A DNA stretch of 64,000 nucleotides from Micromonospora chokoriensis (GTDB taxonomy: Bacteria; Actinomycetota; Actinomycetes; Mycobacteriales; Micromonosporaceae). Location of the stretch: positions 1,364,001 through 1,428,000 of the forward strand of contig NZ_LT607409.1 in the NCBI RefSeq assembly GCF_900091505.1, read 5' to 3'. A program made the translations under genes and the position numbers. The stretch's first letter is position 1. Every line of letters begins with the position of its first letter. The notes under the pieces were generated by a model. It was not told the DNA's origin and did no database searches. It worked only from the letters and a program-made list of their open reading frames with translations. Positions 16,612 through 24,573 of the stretch are shown here, piece by piece.

Positions 16612-17073
16612 TCACGCTCCGGTGGAGGGGCCCACACCCGGTGACTCGACCAGCCGGGAGAGCACGATGGTGCTGCGGGTAGATGTCACGAAGGACTCGG
16701 CCCGCAGCCGTTCCAGTGCCGCCTCCAGGTGGGCGATGTCGGCGGCGCGCAGGTGGACGAGCGCGTCCGCCTCGCCGGAGACCGTGTAGGCGCCGACCAC
16801 CTCGGGGTGCCGGCGGGTGGCCACGCCGATCTGTGCGGGGGTGGTCCGACCGGCGCAGAACAGCTCGACGAAGGCCTCCGTGGTCCACCCGACGGCGGCC
16901 GGATCGACCACCGCCGTGAATCCCCTGATCACGCCGGTGGCCCGTAGTCGGTCGACGCGACGCTTGACGGCCGGGGCGGAGAGTGAGACCCGGGTGCCGA
17001 TGTCGGCGTACGACGCACGGGCGTCGGCGACGAGTAACGCAATGATCCGCTGGTCGACCGCGTCTATCTGCAA
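16612..17073 (-). CDS. Lrp/AsnC family transcriptional regulator
   Basis: A 153-residue regulator with an N-terminal helix-turn-helix (QRIIALLVADARASYADI ... SAPAVKRRVDRL) and a C-terminal ligand-binding RAM domain. TTG at 17073, reading MQIDAVDQRI, has AGAGGCGG just upstream; another TTG at 17094 would add seven residues without a site. It is divergent from the dimethylargininase gene, so it probably controls that gene and itself in response to an amino acid (inference). Confidence 0.9.
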   Translation of the reverse strand: MQIDAVDQRIIALLVADARASYADIGTRVSLSAPAVKRRVDRLRATGVIRGFTAVVDPAAVGWTTEAFVELFCAGRTTPAQIGVATRRHPEVVGAYTVSGEADALVHLRAADIAHLEAALERLRAESFVTSTRSTIVLSRLVESPGVGPSTGA

Positions 17074-17105
17074 CGTTCCGCCTCTGGGAAGCAACGGTTG
17101 TGGCT

Positions 17106-17140
17106 GTTACCAAAGTTCTACGGTACCTACTCTTGGTGAC
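17106..17140. promoter_or_regulatory. Inverted repeat between lrp-like gene and ddaH
   Basis: GTTACCAA (17106-17113) and TTGGTGAC (17133-17140) form 8-bp arms with one mismatch around a central GGTACC (17122-17127). The repeat ends just before the ddaH GTG and lies 33 nt from the regulator start, so it is a good candidate operator for the Lrp-type protein. Confidence 0.45.
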
Positions 17141-17141
17141 C

Positions 17142-17966
17142 GTGAACCAGCAGCGATTCCCGCGAAAGCGGACATATCTCATGTGCTCGCCGGAGCATTT
17201 CACGGTCGAGTACGCGATCAACCCGTGGATGGACGTGACCACCCCGATCGATCGGGACCTGGCCGTCAAACAGTGGGACCGGCTGCGCGAGACGCTGGTC
17301 GGCCTCGGCCACGAGGTGCACCTGCTCACGCCCGAGTACGGCCTGCCCGACATGGTCTACGCCGCCAACGGCGCCTTCACTGTCGACGGCAGCGTGTACG
17401 GCGCACGGTTCAAGCACGAGCAGCGGGCCGCCGAGGCCGCCGCCCACCACGCCTTCTACGAGTCGCAGGGCTGGCGGTTCGTCGCGCCGAGCGAGACCAA
17501 CGAGGGCGAGGGCGACTTCGCGTACGTGCCGGAGGCACACGGCGGGCTCATCCTGGCCGGGCACGGCTTCCGGACCGAGATCCCGGCGCACGCCGAGGCG
17601 CAGGAGGCGTTGGGTCGGCCGGTGGTGTCGCTGCGCCTGATCGACCCGCGCTTCTACCACCTCGACGTGGCGCTCGCGGCCATCGACGACTCGAACGTCG
17701 TCTACTTCCCGGGCGCGTTCTCCGCGGCCAGCCAGCGGGTGCTCACCCAACTCTTCCCGGACGCGGTGATCGCCGACGACGAGGACGCGATGGCCTTCGG
17801 GCTCAACCTGGTCAGCGACGGCGCCAACGTGGTGCTCAACAGCGAGGCGACCCGCCTCGCCGGCAAGCTGAAGGCCGCCGGCTACACCCCGGTTCCGGTC
17901 GAGCTGGCCGAGTTGAAGAAGGGCGGCGGCAGCGTGAAGTGCTGCATCGCCGAACTGCGGCACTGA
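17142..17966 (+). CDS. ddaH: Dimethylargininase (DDAH-type amidinohydrolase)
   Basis: A 274-residue member of the guanidino-group-modifying superfamily. CSPEHFTVEYAINPWM, an Asp in GLPDMVYAANGAF, the catalytic His region FYHLDVAL and the C-terminal nucleophile in GGSVKCCIAELR are all present. These enzymes hydrolyse methylated arginines to citrulline and methylamines. GTG 17142, reading MNQQRFPRK, is preferred because earlier in-frame starts run into the operator; no clear ribosome site is visible, so a leaderless transcript is possible. Substrate specificity (dimethylarginine versus another guanidino compound) is inferred from family. Confidence 0.85.
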   Translation: MNQQRFPRKRTYLMCSPEHFTVEYAINPWMDVTTPIDRDLAVKQWDRLRETLVGLGHEVHLLTPEYGLPDMVYAANGAFTVDGSVYGARFKHEQRAAEAAAHHAFYESQGWRFVAPSETNEGEGDFAYVPEAHGGLILAGHGFRTEIPAHAEAQEALGRPVVSLRLIDPRFYHLDVALAAIDDSNVVYFPGAFSAASQRVLTQLFPDAVIADDEDAMAFGLNLVSDGANVVLNSEATRLAGKLKAAGYTPVPVELAELKKGGGSVKCCIAELRH

Positions 17967-17980
17967 CCCGCACGCCAGGC

Positions 17981-18027
17981 CCGCACGTCAGGGCCGGTAC
18001 GCCAGGGCCCGCACGTCAGGGGCCGGC
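17981..18027. repeat. Short tandem repeat downstream of ddaH
   Basis: CCCGCACGTCAGGGCCGG (17981-17998) recurs as CCCGCACGTCAGGGGCCGG (18009-18027), with partial copies before and between. The last copy forms the left arm of the adjoining hairpin. Confidence 0.6.
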
Positions 18028-18054
18028 CTCCCGAACGGGAGACCGGCCCCTGAC
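18017..18054. terminator. Bidirectional hairpin between convergent genes
   Basis: Eighteen-nt arms TCAGGGGCCGGCCTCCCG and CGGGAGACCGGCCCCTGA pair with a single mismatch around a 2-nt centre. The hairpin lies between the convergent ddaH and ABC binding-protein genes, so it can stop transcripts from both sides. No T-run. Confidence 0.7.
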
Positions 18055-18071
18055 CTCGTCGTGGTGGGTGC

Positions 18072-19259
18072 TCAGCCCAGCGTGGCCAGCTCGTTGATCA
18101 GCACGTTCGACATGACCTGACCGTCGCGCTGCACCTCTCGCAGGTACCACTTCTGCTGCGGGGTACGCGGCTGGTTGAACTGCCAGATGCCGCGCGGGCT
18201 GTCGATCTGGCCGATCTTGCCCAGGGCCAGGTTGACGTCCTTCGGCGTGGGCTTGCCGCCGGTCAGCTGGATGGCCTGGTCGAGCACCTGCGCCGCGTCG
18301 TACGACGCCATCGCGTAGGTGGTGGGCGTGACCTGGTGCTTCTTGCGGTAGGCGGAGGCGAAGACCCGGTTGGACGTGTTGTTCAGGTCGGCCGAGTAGT
18401 TGAGCGCGGTCTGGATGCCCAGCGCGTTTTCCTTCAGGTTCTCCAGCACGGTGCCCTCGGTGAGGAAGCCGGGCGCGTAGATGGGCCCGGAGTACTTCTC
18501 CCGAAGCTGCTTGATGAACTCCACGGCGGCCGCCCCGGCGAAGAAGCAGAAGACGGCGGTGGGCTTCTTGGCCAGCGCCTTGCTGATGTCCGACGCGTAC
18601 GTGGTCTTCCCCGGGTTGGCGGTGGCGCTCGTGTAGGTCACCGGGTCGCTGATCCGCGGGTCGGTAGCGCCGAACTCCTGCTTGAAGCCGCGCACCACGT
18701 CCGGGCTGCCGACGTTCTCCGGCATGATGATCGCGACCCGGCCGTTCGCCGGCAACTGGTCGCGCAGGTAGCGACCCAGCGCGCGACCGGCCTCGTCCAG
18801 CACGTACGACGTCCGCCAGATGTAGAAGACGCTCTGCAGGCTGCTCGGTGAGGCGTTCGAGCCGATCAGCGGGACGCGCGCCTCCTCGACGGTGTCCCGG
18901 ATGCCGACCATCACCGCCGAGTTGACCACGCCGGTGAGCGCCAGCACGCCCTGCTTGAGCAGGCCCTCGACGGCGGCCTTGCCGGTCTTCGCGGTGTCGC
19001 CCTCGTCGGCGGTCAGCAACTCGACCGGGTGGCCACCCAACTTCTGGTCGTGCAGGTCCAGGAAGATCTGGAAGCCGTTGGTGATGTCCTCGCCGATGCT
19101 CTTGAAGCCGCCGCCCTGGGGCGTGATCAGCCCGATCTTGACCGGGCCCCGGTCGGCGGTCGGCTGGGCCTCGGTGTCCGAGCCACATCCGGCGACGAAC
19201 CCGGTGGTACCGAGCGCGGCCAACAGTTGGAGCGCCCGCCTGCGATTCATCTGGGACAC
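18072..19259 (-). CDS. ABC transporter substrate-binding lipoprotein (branched-chain amino acid type)
   Basis: A 395-residue secreted lipoprotein. It starts SQMNRRRALQLL, a hydrophobic stretch follows, and VAGC is the lipobox; the Arg triplet suggests Tat export. The mature part has the Leu/Ile/Val-binding periplasmic fold (VKIGLITPQGGGFKSIGEDI, then GVVNSAVMVGIRDTVEEARVP, and YDAAQVLDQAI). GTG 19259 is chosen because GGAAGG lies 6 nt upstream; the internal ATG 9 nt later is badly spaced. No permease or ATPase gene is adjacent, so this is an orphan receptor. The ligand cannot be deduced. Confidence 0.88.
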   Translation of the reverse strand: MSQMNRRRALQLLAALGTTGFVAGCGSDTEAQPTADRGPVKIGLITPQGGGFKSIGEDITNGFQIFLDLHDQKLGGHPVELLTADEGDTAKTGKAAVEGLLKQGVLALTGVVNSAVMVGIRDTVEEARVPLIGSNASPSSLQSVFYIWRTSYVLDEAGRALGRYLRDQLPANGRVAIIMPENVGSPDVVRGFKQEFGATDPRISDPVTYTSATANPGKTTYASDISKALAKKPTAVFCFFAGAAAVEFIKQLREKYSGPIYAPGFLTEGTVLENLKENALGIQTALNYSADLNNTSNRVFASAYRKKHQVTPTTYAMASYDAAQVLDQAIQLTGGKPTPKDVNLALGKIGQIDSPRGIWQFNQPRTPQQKWYLREVQRDGQVMSNVLINELATLG

Positions 19260-19339
19260 CGAGTTCCTTCCAGGAAGCATTGCAGGGCCGAACACCGCCC
19301 CTCCGGCGTTCTACCTGCTCCGCGACGCTGCGTCAATGG

Positions 19340-20137
19340 CTAGTGATCATCGTGCAGGGACCGCAACATAACGAGAACCTGAGGCCACGCTGGCGACTCG
19401 GGATCGATCAGCCCGAAATGCTCGCATCCGGGCAGTTCAACAAGGGAGATATCGGATCCTGCGGCACGCGCTGCTGTGACGAAGTCGCGGCTCATCTCCG
19501 CGGGAACCTGTTGATCCTCGGAGCCGTGCATCACTACTGTGCGTGTCTGGATGGGTACCAATCCTCGTGGATCGGCTGCCGCGTAGCGGTCCGGGACCTC
19601 CGTCGGGCCGCCGCCGAGCAACGCGGCCACCGCGCCCCCGTCCAGGTCCCGCCGGTACGCCTCGCCCAGGTCGGCCACCGGGGCCAGGGCGAGCACCCCG
19701 GCCACCGTCGCCGGGGCGGTGGCCGCCACGTACATCGCCAGGTGGCCGCCGGCGGAGTGCCCGAGCAGCACCGGTGCGGCCCGGCTCACCCGGCCGGGAA
19801 GCGCCTCGGCCGCCAGCGCGGGCAGCTCTGCCACTCCGGTCAGCACGTCGGTCAACGTGCCCGGCCAGCCGCCTCCCGGCTGCCCGGTGCGCCGGTACTC
19901 GACCTGCGCCACCGGGTAACCGGCGGCGGCGAGGGCAGCGGCCAGCGGGCCGGTGTGCTGGCGGTCGTACTCGGCCCGCCAGAAACCGCCGTGCACCACG
20001 ACGACCAGCGGCCGCGCCGGGCCGTCCCCTGCCGGGCGGCGGAGGTCGGCCACCTGATCCGGGTGGTCGCCGTACGCCACGGTCCGGTCGGGTTTCGGCG
20101 CGGGCCGGGTCAACACGGCACGCGGGTCGGCAGGCAT
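19340..20137 (-). CDS. Alpha/beta hydrolase, kynurenine formamidase-like
   Basis: A 265-residue hydrolase. VVVHGGFWRAEYDR provides the HGG(F/Y)W oxyanion-hole motif seen in kynurenine formamidases and esterases. GHSAGGHLA carries the nucleophile Ser, MHGSEDQQVP the acid, and GCEHFGLIDP the catalytic His. Formamidase activity is plausible but no tryptophan catabolic genes flank it, so a general esterase remains possible. ATG 20137 gives MPADPRAV. Confidence 0.85.
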   Translation of the reverse strand: MPADPRAVLTRPAPKPDRTVAYGDHPDQVADLRRPAGDGPARPLVVVVHGGFWRAEYDRQHTGPLAAALAAAGYPVAQVEYRRTGQPGGGWPGTLTDVLTGVAELPALAAEALPGRVSRAAPVLLGHSAGGHLAMYVAATAPATVAGVLALAPVADLGEAYRRDLDGGAVAALLGGGPTEVPDRYAAADPRGLVPIQTRTVVMHGSEDQQVPAEMSRDFVTAARAAGSDISLVELPGCEHFGLIDPESPAWPQVLVMLRSLHDDH

Positions 20138-20230
20138 GGCGCGACGGTATCGCGCCCCGGCCGGGTGGTTCGGCCCCGGGAGTAGGTCCCGGGCGGCATG
20201 GTTCGCAACCGCTGGGTAAAGATGGACCCC

Positions 20231-20827
20231 ATGACCGACGCGCGCTCCGCTGGACAAGACGACGAGCTCGGCCCCGACGACTCCGGCCACTCCGGCACCG
20301 TTGTGGTGGTCGGCCCGGACGGCCGGCCGATCGGCACGATGCAGACCGACGAGGGGCAGGGCGAGGACCCGGCCCGCCTGGTCGAGCAGCCGGCCAAGGT
20401 GATGCGGATCGGCAGCATGATCAAGCAGTTGCTGGAGGAGGTGAAGGCCGCTCCTCTCGACGACGCCAGCCGCAACCGGATGCGGGAGATCCACGAGCGG
20501 TCGATCGTCGAGCTGAAGGATGGCCTCGCCCCGGAGCTCCGCGACGAGCTGGAGCGCATCTCGCTGCCCTTCACCGAGGACAAGGCCCCCAGCGAGGGTG
20601 AGCTGCGGATCGCGCACGCCCAGCTCGTCGGTTGGCTGGAGGGCCTGTTCCACGGCATCCAGGCGGCCCTGGTGGCCCAGCAGATGGCCGCCCGGGTGCA
20701 GCTGGAGCAGATGCGCGGCGGCCGTCAGGCCCTGCCCAGCGGCCCCGGCGGAATGGTCCCCGGGATGCCGCCCGGCATCGGCCAGCCGGGCGGCGGCGAG
20801 GGCCACAGCACCGGTCAGTACCTCTGA
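20231..20827 (+). CDS. bpa: Bacterial proteasome activator Bpa/PafE
   Basis: A 198-residue protein matching Bpa (PafE): an acidic N-terminal tail, a helical core (KVMRIGSMIKQLLEEVKAAP, then RMREIHERSIVELKDGLAPE and LVGWLEGLFHGIQAALVAQQ), a Gly/Pro-rich tail and the C-terminal GQYL. In mycobacteria the dodecameric ring docks onto the 20S proteasome through GQYL and feeds unfolded proteins without ATP. Its presence implies a proteasome in this organism. The start is uncertain; ATGs at 20198, 20222 and 20231 are in frame and none has a strong ribosome site. Confidence 0.9.
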   Translation: MTDARSAGQDDELGPDDSGHSGTVVVVGPDGRPIGTMQTDEGQGEDPARLVEQPAKVMRIGSMIKQLLEEVKAAPLDDASRNRMREIHERSIVELKDGLAPELRDELERISLPFTEDKAPSEGELRIAHAQLVGWLEGLFHGIQAALVAQQMAARVQLEQMRGGRQALPSGPGGMVPGMPPGIGQPGGGEGHSTGQYL

Positions 20828-20832
20828 CCGGC

Positions 20833-21645
20833 TCAGCCCACCCCGAAGACCTTTTCCAGGTACGCCGCCACGCCGTCCTCGGAGTTCGTCGACGTCACCT
20901 CGTCGGCGACCGCCAGGACGGCGCGGTGCGCGTTGGCGACCGCCACGCCACGCCCGGCCCAGGTGAGCATCGGCACGTCGTTGGGCATGTCGCCGAAGGC
21001 CACCACGTCGGCCGCGCTCACCCCGATCTGTTCGCAGTACCAGGCCAGGCCGGCCGCCTTGGTCACCCCGGCCGCGGAGATCTCCACCAGGCCGGACGAC
21101 GACGAGTGCGTGGCCTCGGCCAGGCCCGCGACCGCGGTGGCGATCAACTCGGCGAAGGCGTCCGGGTCCTGTTCACCGGCCCGGGCGAGGAGCTTCACCG
21201 CCGGCACGGAGAGCAGTTCCTCCGGCGTCTCGATCGCCCGGATGCCGTCCGGGTCCACATCCCAGCGCAGCGGATAGTGCGCCTCGTGCCGCATCTGGCG
21301 GCTGTCCAGGATCTCCACGGCGAAGCTGATGCCGGGCACCTCGGCGCGTAGCCGTCGAGCCACCTCGGCGAGGTGCTGCGGCGCGAGCGGGTCGGCCCGC
21401 AACACCTCGTCGTCGAACGGGTCGTAGACCACGGCACCGTTGGCGCAGACCGCCGGTAGCGGCTCGGCCAGTTGGTCGTACACCATCTTCAGCCAGCGGA
21501 CCGGACGGCCGGTGACCAGGACGACCGGCGTGCCGCGCGCGGAGATGCGCGCGAGCACGTCGGCGGTGCGCGGGCTGACGGTGTGGTCGTCGCGGATCAG
21601 CGTGCCGTCGATGTCGGTGGCGATCAGGCGGGGTGTCTCTCCCAT
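20833..21645 (-). CDS. Cof-type HAD-IIB family phosphatase (second of pair)
   Basis: A 270-residue haloacid dehalogenase superfamily phosphatase. Motif I is ATDIDGTLIRDD, motif II VTGRP, a conserved Lys is in PAVKLLA, and motif IV is AFGDMPNDVPM, with a C2B cap between. Such enzymes dephosphorylate sugar phosphates, nucleotides or flavin precursors. Its ATG overlaps the stop of the upstream HAD gene as TGATG, so the pair is translationally coupled. It converges on bpa with a 5-nt gap. Confidence 0.88.
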   Translation of the reverse strand: MGETPRLIATDIDGTLIRDDHTVSPRTADVLARISARGTPVVLVTGRPVRWLKMVYDQLAEPLPAVCANGAVVYDPFDDEVLRADPLAPQHLAEVARRLRAEVPGISFAVEILDSRQMRHEAHYPLRWDVDPDGIRAIETPEELLSVPAVKLLARAGEQDPDAFAELIATAVAGLAEATHSSSSGLVEISAAGVTKAAGLAWYCEQIGVSAADVVAFGDMPNDVPMLTWAGRGVAVANAHRAVLAVADEVTSTNSEDGVAAYLEKVFGVG

Positions 21646-22466
21646 CACCGGGACAGTAGCCGGTCGAGATATACCGCCACCCCGTCGTCGTCGTTGCGCA
21701 AGGTCACCTCGTCGGCGGCGGCGCGGACGTCCGGGTGCGCGTTCGCCACCGCCACCCGCGCCCAGCCGGCCCACTCGAACATCGGCAGGTCGTTGGGCAT
21801 GTCACCGAAGACCAGCACGTCGGCCGGGTCGACACCGAGGGTCTGCGCCACCACCGTCAGCCCGCTCGCCTTGTCCACCCCGGGCGGGCAGATCTCGATG
21901 AAGCCCAGCCCGGCCTGGGTGAGCGTGGCGACCTGGGGTGGGACGATCCGGCGGGCCACCGCCAGCAGCTCGTCCACGTGGTGGTCGGCGGTCCGGGCGA
22001 ACGCCTTGATCACGTCGCAGGAGAGGCACTCCGCGCGGCTGCGCGCCTCGAACCGGTCCTGGTAGGGCCAGCTCTCGTGGTAGTCACCCCAGAGGGGCGC
22101 GTCGTGCTCGTCGGATGCCTCGACCATGACCGTCAGCGGGCCGACAGCGGCCTCCAGGTCGGCGAGCAGCCGGGCCAGCACCTCGGCGGGCAGCCGCTCG
22201 TCGCGCAGCACCAGCGGGCCCGACGGGTCGCTCTGGTCGACCACCCGGCCGCCGCCGGCCATCACCAGGAAGTCGGCGGCGCGGATGTCGTTGCGGGTCA
22301 GCTCGGTCAGCCGAGGGCCGCGACCGGTCGCGCCAACCACCGGAATCCCGGCGGCCCGCACCCGGTCGAGCACCCCATGGGTGTACGCGGAGACGGTGTC
22401 GTCGCTGCGGACCAGCGTCCCGTCGAGGTCGGTCGCGATCAGCTTGGGCAGTCCCGGGCGGGTCAT
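21645..22466 (-). CDS. Cof-type HAD-IIB family phosphatase (first of pair)
   Basis: A 273-residue phosphatase of the same group as its neighbour: ATDLDGTLVRSDD, GATGRGPRL, a Lys in the DVIKAF segment, and VFGDMPNDLPMFEWAG. The cap is more divergent (ESWPYQDRF), which suggests the two copies act on different phosphoesters. ATG 22466 has AAGGAGG 5 nt upstream, a strong site; upstream codons in frame were rejected. It is followed directly by the paralogue, consistent with an old tandem duplication. Confidence 0.87.
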   Translation of the reverse strand: MTRPGLPKLIATDLDGTLVRSDDTVSAYTHGVLDRVRAAGIPVVGATGRGPRLTELTRNDIRAADFLVMAGGGRVVDQSDPSGPLVLRDERLPAEVLARLLADLEAAVGPLTVMVEASDEHDAPLWGDYHESWPYQDRFEARSRAECLSCDVIKAFARTADHHVDELLAVARRIVPPQVATLTQAGLGFIEICPPGVDKASGLTVVAQTLGVDPADVLVFGDMPNDLPMFEWAGWARVAVANAHPDVRAAADEVTLRNDDDGVAVYLDRLLSR

Positions 22467-22589
22467 CGTTCCTCCTTCGCCCGCCGCCGTCGCAGCCTGC
22501 CGTGCGGTCGGGAGAGCCGAGGCCCGGCGTGACGGCGGGCAGCAACCGTACCTCGCGGAACAGGTCGCATCCATGGCTTCCAGGCGAAT

Positions 22590-22615
22590 CGGACGTCAAC
22601 ACCGGCAGACGTCCG
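22590..22615 (-). terminator. Hairpin downstream of a membrane protein gene
   Basis: CGGACGTC (22590-22597) pairs perfectly with GACGTCCG (22608-22615). It lies 77 nt past the stop of the membrane protein gene in the direction of its transcription. The stem is short and has no T-run, so the call is tentative. Confidence 0.35.
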
Positions 22616-22691
22616 GCCATCCGGCGCAGGGGTGCGGTGGTCCTACCCGTGGATCGATGATCCGCAGCCGGGTCAGCGGCACAGGTGGGGG

Positions 22692-23420
22692 TCAGGCCGG
22701 GTTGTCGGGGCGGGCGAAAGGAGTGGCGGGAGTGACGGTCAGGTCGGCCGGGGCGGGGAGGCCCTCGTCGACCGGGTCGTGGTGCCGGCGGCGCCACCCC
22801 CGTGCCGCCGAGCCGTCCCCTGCCCGGTCGTCGGTCGACGGTGCGGGCGTGGTGTTCGACGCCAGCCGCAGCGCCGCGCCGAGCAGCACACAGGTGGCGA
22901 ACGCCATCACCAGGCCACGACCGTATTCGGTCCGGAAGCCGTCCTGCTCCGAGTAGAAGAAGAGCCGCTGACCGGAGTCGTCGAGAGCGGCCGCCGCGGC
23001 GACCAGCAACGCCAGCAGGGCGCCGGCCAGGGTAAGACCGGCCAGCCGGGCGTTCGACCGCACGGCTGGCGTGCCGCGCAGCGCGAGCGCCACAGTGCAG
23101 ACCAGGACGAGGAGCCCGAGCAGGTAGGCCACACCGAACCCGCCGACCTCGGACACCCCGGCGGGCACCCTCATCGTGGCGTTTCCGTCCGGCCCACGGT
23201 TCGGAAGGCTCAGCACCAACCACTCGCCGACCATCGAGGCGACCCCGGCCACCGCGCCCAGACCGGCCAGCAGCAGGGGTAGCCGAGGATCCTGCACGAA
23301 CCCGGCCGGCGACCACCCGAACCGGCGGCGCGGAGGCGGGTCGTCCTCGGCACCCCATTCGATGACAGCCGGACCGTCGGACCGGTCGCCCTGTCGTGGG
23401 ATCGGTAGCTCCTCGGCCAT
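22692..23420 (-). CDS. Actinobacterial four-helix membrane protein, unknown function
   Basis: A 242-residue protein. The N-terminal 40 residues are acidic, Pro-rich and cytosolic. Four hydrophobic helices follow (about 48-70, 95-115, 125-148 and 168-190), and a basic Pro/Ala-rich tail ends the protein. An extracytoplasmic loop between helices one and two reads LVLSLPNRGPDGNATMRVP. I recognise no family and no catalytic motif. Confidence 0.7.
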   Translation of the reverse strand: MAEELPIPRQGDRSDGPAVIEWGAEDDPPPRRRFGWSPAGFVQDPRLPLLLAGLGAVAGVASMVGEWLVLSLPNRGPDGNATMRVPAGVSEVGGFGVAYLLGLLVLVCTVALALRGTPAVRSNARLAGLTLAGALLALLVAAAAALDDSGQRLFFYSEQDGFRTEYGRGLVMAFATCVLLGAALRLASNTTPAPSTDDRAGDGSAARGWRRRHHDPVDEGLPAPADLTVTPATPFARPDNPA

Positions 23421-23551
23421 CGGCCATCCTTCCGCCGGTCACGGATGTGGGTCGAATCATGGCACAGCCAGCGGTGCGTGACCGGGATCGCACGGCGCGC
23501 GTCCGTGCCGCTCGGTCGCCCGGCGGTCACCTTTCCGCTAGCGTTCTTCCC

Positions 23552-23983
23552 ATGCCTATCCGTACCGCTTCAGCACAATGGCAGGGCAATCTCACCGAGG
23601 GTGCCGGCACGGTCCGCACCGGTAAGGGTGGCCTGTCGGGCAACTACTCCTTCAAGTCGCGCTTCGAGGAGGGTGAGGGCACCAACCCGGAGGAGCTGAT
23701 CGCCGCCGCGCACGCGGGCTGCTTCTCGATGGCGTTCTCGAAGGCCCTCGCCGACGCCGGCTCGACGCCCACCTCGGTCGAGACCACCGCCAAGGTCCAC
23801 CTGGACAAGACCGACGCCGGGATGACCGTGACCCGCATCGACCTGGAGACCGTCGGCCAGGTCCCGGGCATCGACGACGCGGAGTTCCAGAAGCTCGCCG
23901 AGGCCGCCAAGGCCAACTGCCCGATCTCCCGCCTGCTCTCGCCCGGTGCCGAGATCACCCTCGACGCGCGCCTGGCCTCCTGA
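23552..23983 (+). CDS. OsmC family peroxiredoxin
   Basis: A 143-residue OsmC/Ohr-like protein. The two redox cysteines lie in AAHAGCFSMAFS and AKANCPISRLLS, and the N-terminal strand TASAQWQGNLTEGAGTV is typical of OsmC. It reduces organic hydroperoxides, usually with lipoyl proteins as donors. ATG 23552 gives MPIRTASAQW. It is separated from the divergent membrane protein by about 130 nt and followed by a strong hairpin, so it is probably monocistronic. Confidence 0.93.
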   Translation: MPIRTASAQWQGNLTEGAGTVRTGKGGLSGNYSFKSRFEEGEGTNPEELIAAAHAGCFSMAFSKALADAGSTPTSVETTAKVHLDKTDAGMTVTRIDLETVGQVPGIDDAEFQKLAEAAKANCPISRLLSPGAEITLDARLAS

Positions 23984-24008
23984 GCCGGTCGACCCACAAC
24001 CGCTCGGC

Positions 24009-24053
24009 CACGGAGAGAGTCTCCGCCCACCTCGGGCGGTCACTCTCTCCGTG
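24009..24053 (+). terminator. Two-tier hairpin terminator after the OsmC gene
   Basis: CACGGAGAGAGT (24009-24020) pairs perfectly with ACTCTCTCCGTG (24042-24053), and an inner CCGCCC/GGGCGG stem sits inside. It starts 25 nt after the osmC-like stop. No T-run. Confidence 0.72.
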
Positions 24054-24122
24054 ACCTGCGGTGCCGGTCGGCGGCACCGCTGACCCGGCGGGCCGGGCCC
24101 CACATCGGGCACAATGGGTGGG

Positions 24123-24476
24123 GTGCCGGTGGAGATGACCCGCGAGCGCTTCGAGGAGTTGGTCGGCGAGGCCCTCGACGAGGTGCCCGAAGAGCTGCTC
24201 GGCCTGATGAACAACGTGGTGATCCTCGTCGAGGACGACCCGCCGCCGGGCGAGCACGACCTGCTCGGCCTCTACGAGGGCCATGCCCTCACCAGCCGTG
24301 GCTGGGACTACTCCGGCGTGCTGCCGGACCGGATCTTCATCTACCGACATCCGATCCTGCGGATCTGCGACAACGACGACGATGTCGTCGACGAGGTGGC
24401 GGTGACGGTGGTCCACGAGATCGCCCACCACTTCGGCATCGACGACGAACGGCTGCACGCACTCGGCTGGGGCTGA
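24123..24476 (+). CDS. Small zincin-like metallopeptidase family protein
   Basis: A 117-residue protein with VVHEIAHHFGIDDERLHALG, an HExxHxxGxxD zinc site at the C-terminus. The N-terminal half (MTRERFEELVGEALDEVPEE) matches the small actinobacterial and cyanobacterial metallopeptidase family. Family members are cytosolic with unknown substrates. I chose GTG 24123 (MPVEMTRE); ATG 24135 is an alternative, with GGAG directly adjacent. Confidence 0.85.
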   Translation: MPVEMTRERFEELVGEALDEVPEELLGLMNNVVILVEDDPPPGEHDLLGLYEGHALTSRGWDYSGVLPDRIFIYRHPILRICDNDDDVVDEVAVTVVHEIAHHFGIDDERLHALGWG

Positions 24477-24573
24477 GTTCCGGGTCGGCGGTCGCCGCGT
24501 CATCCCTGCCGTGGTTGCCCCCTTCACCTACCGTCGGTGCAGCGACCGCGAACCCTGTCAGGAGGCACCTTTC

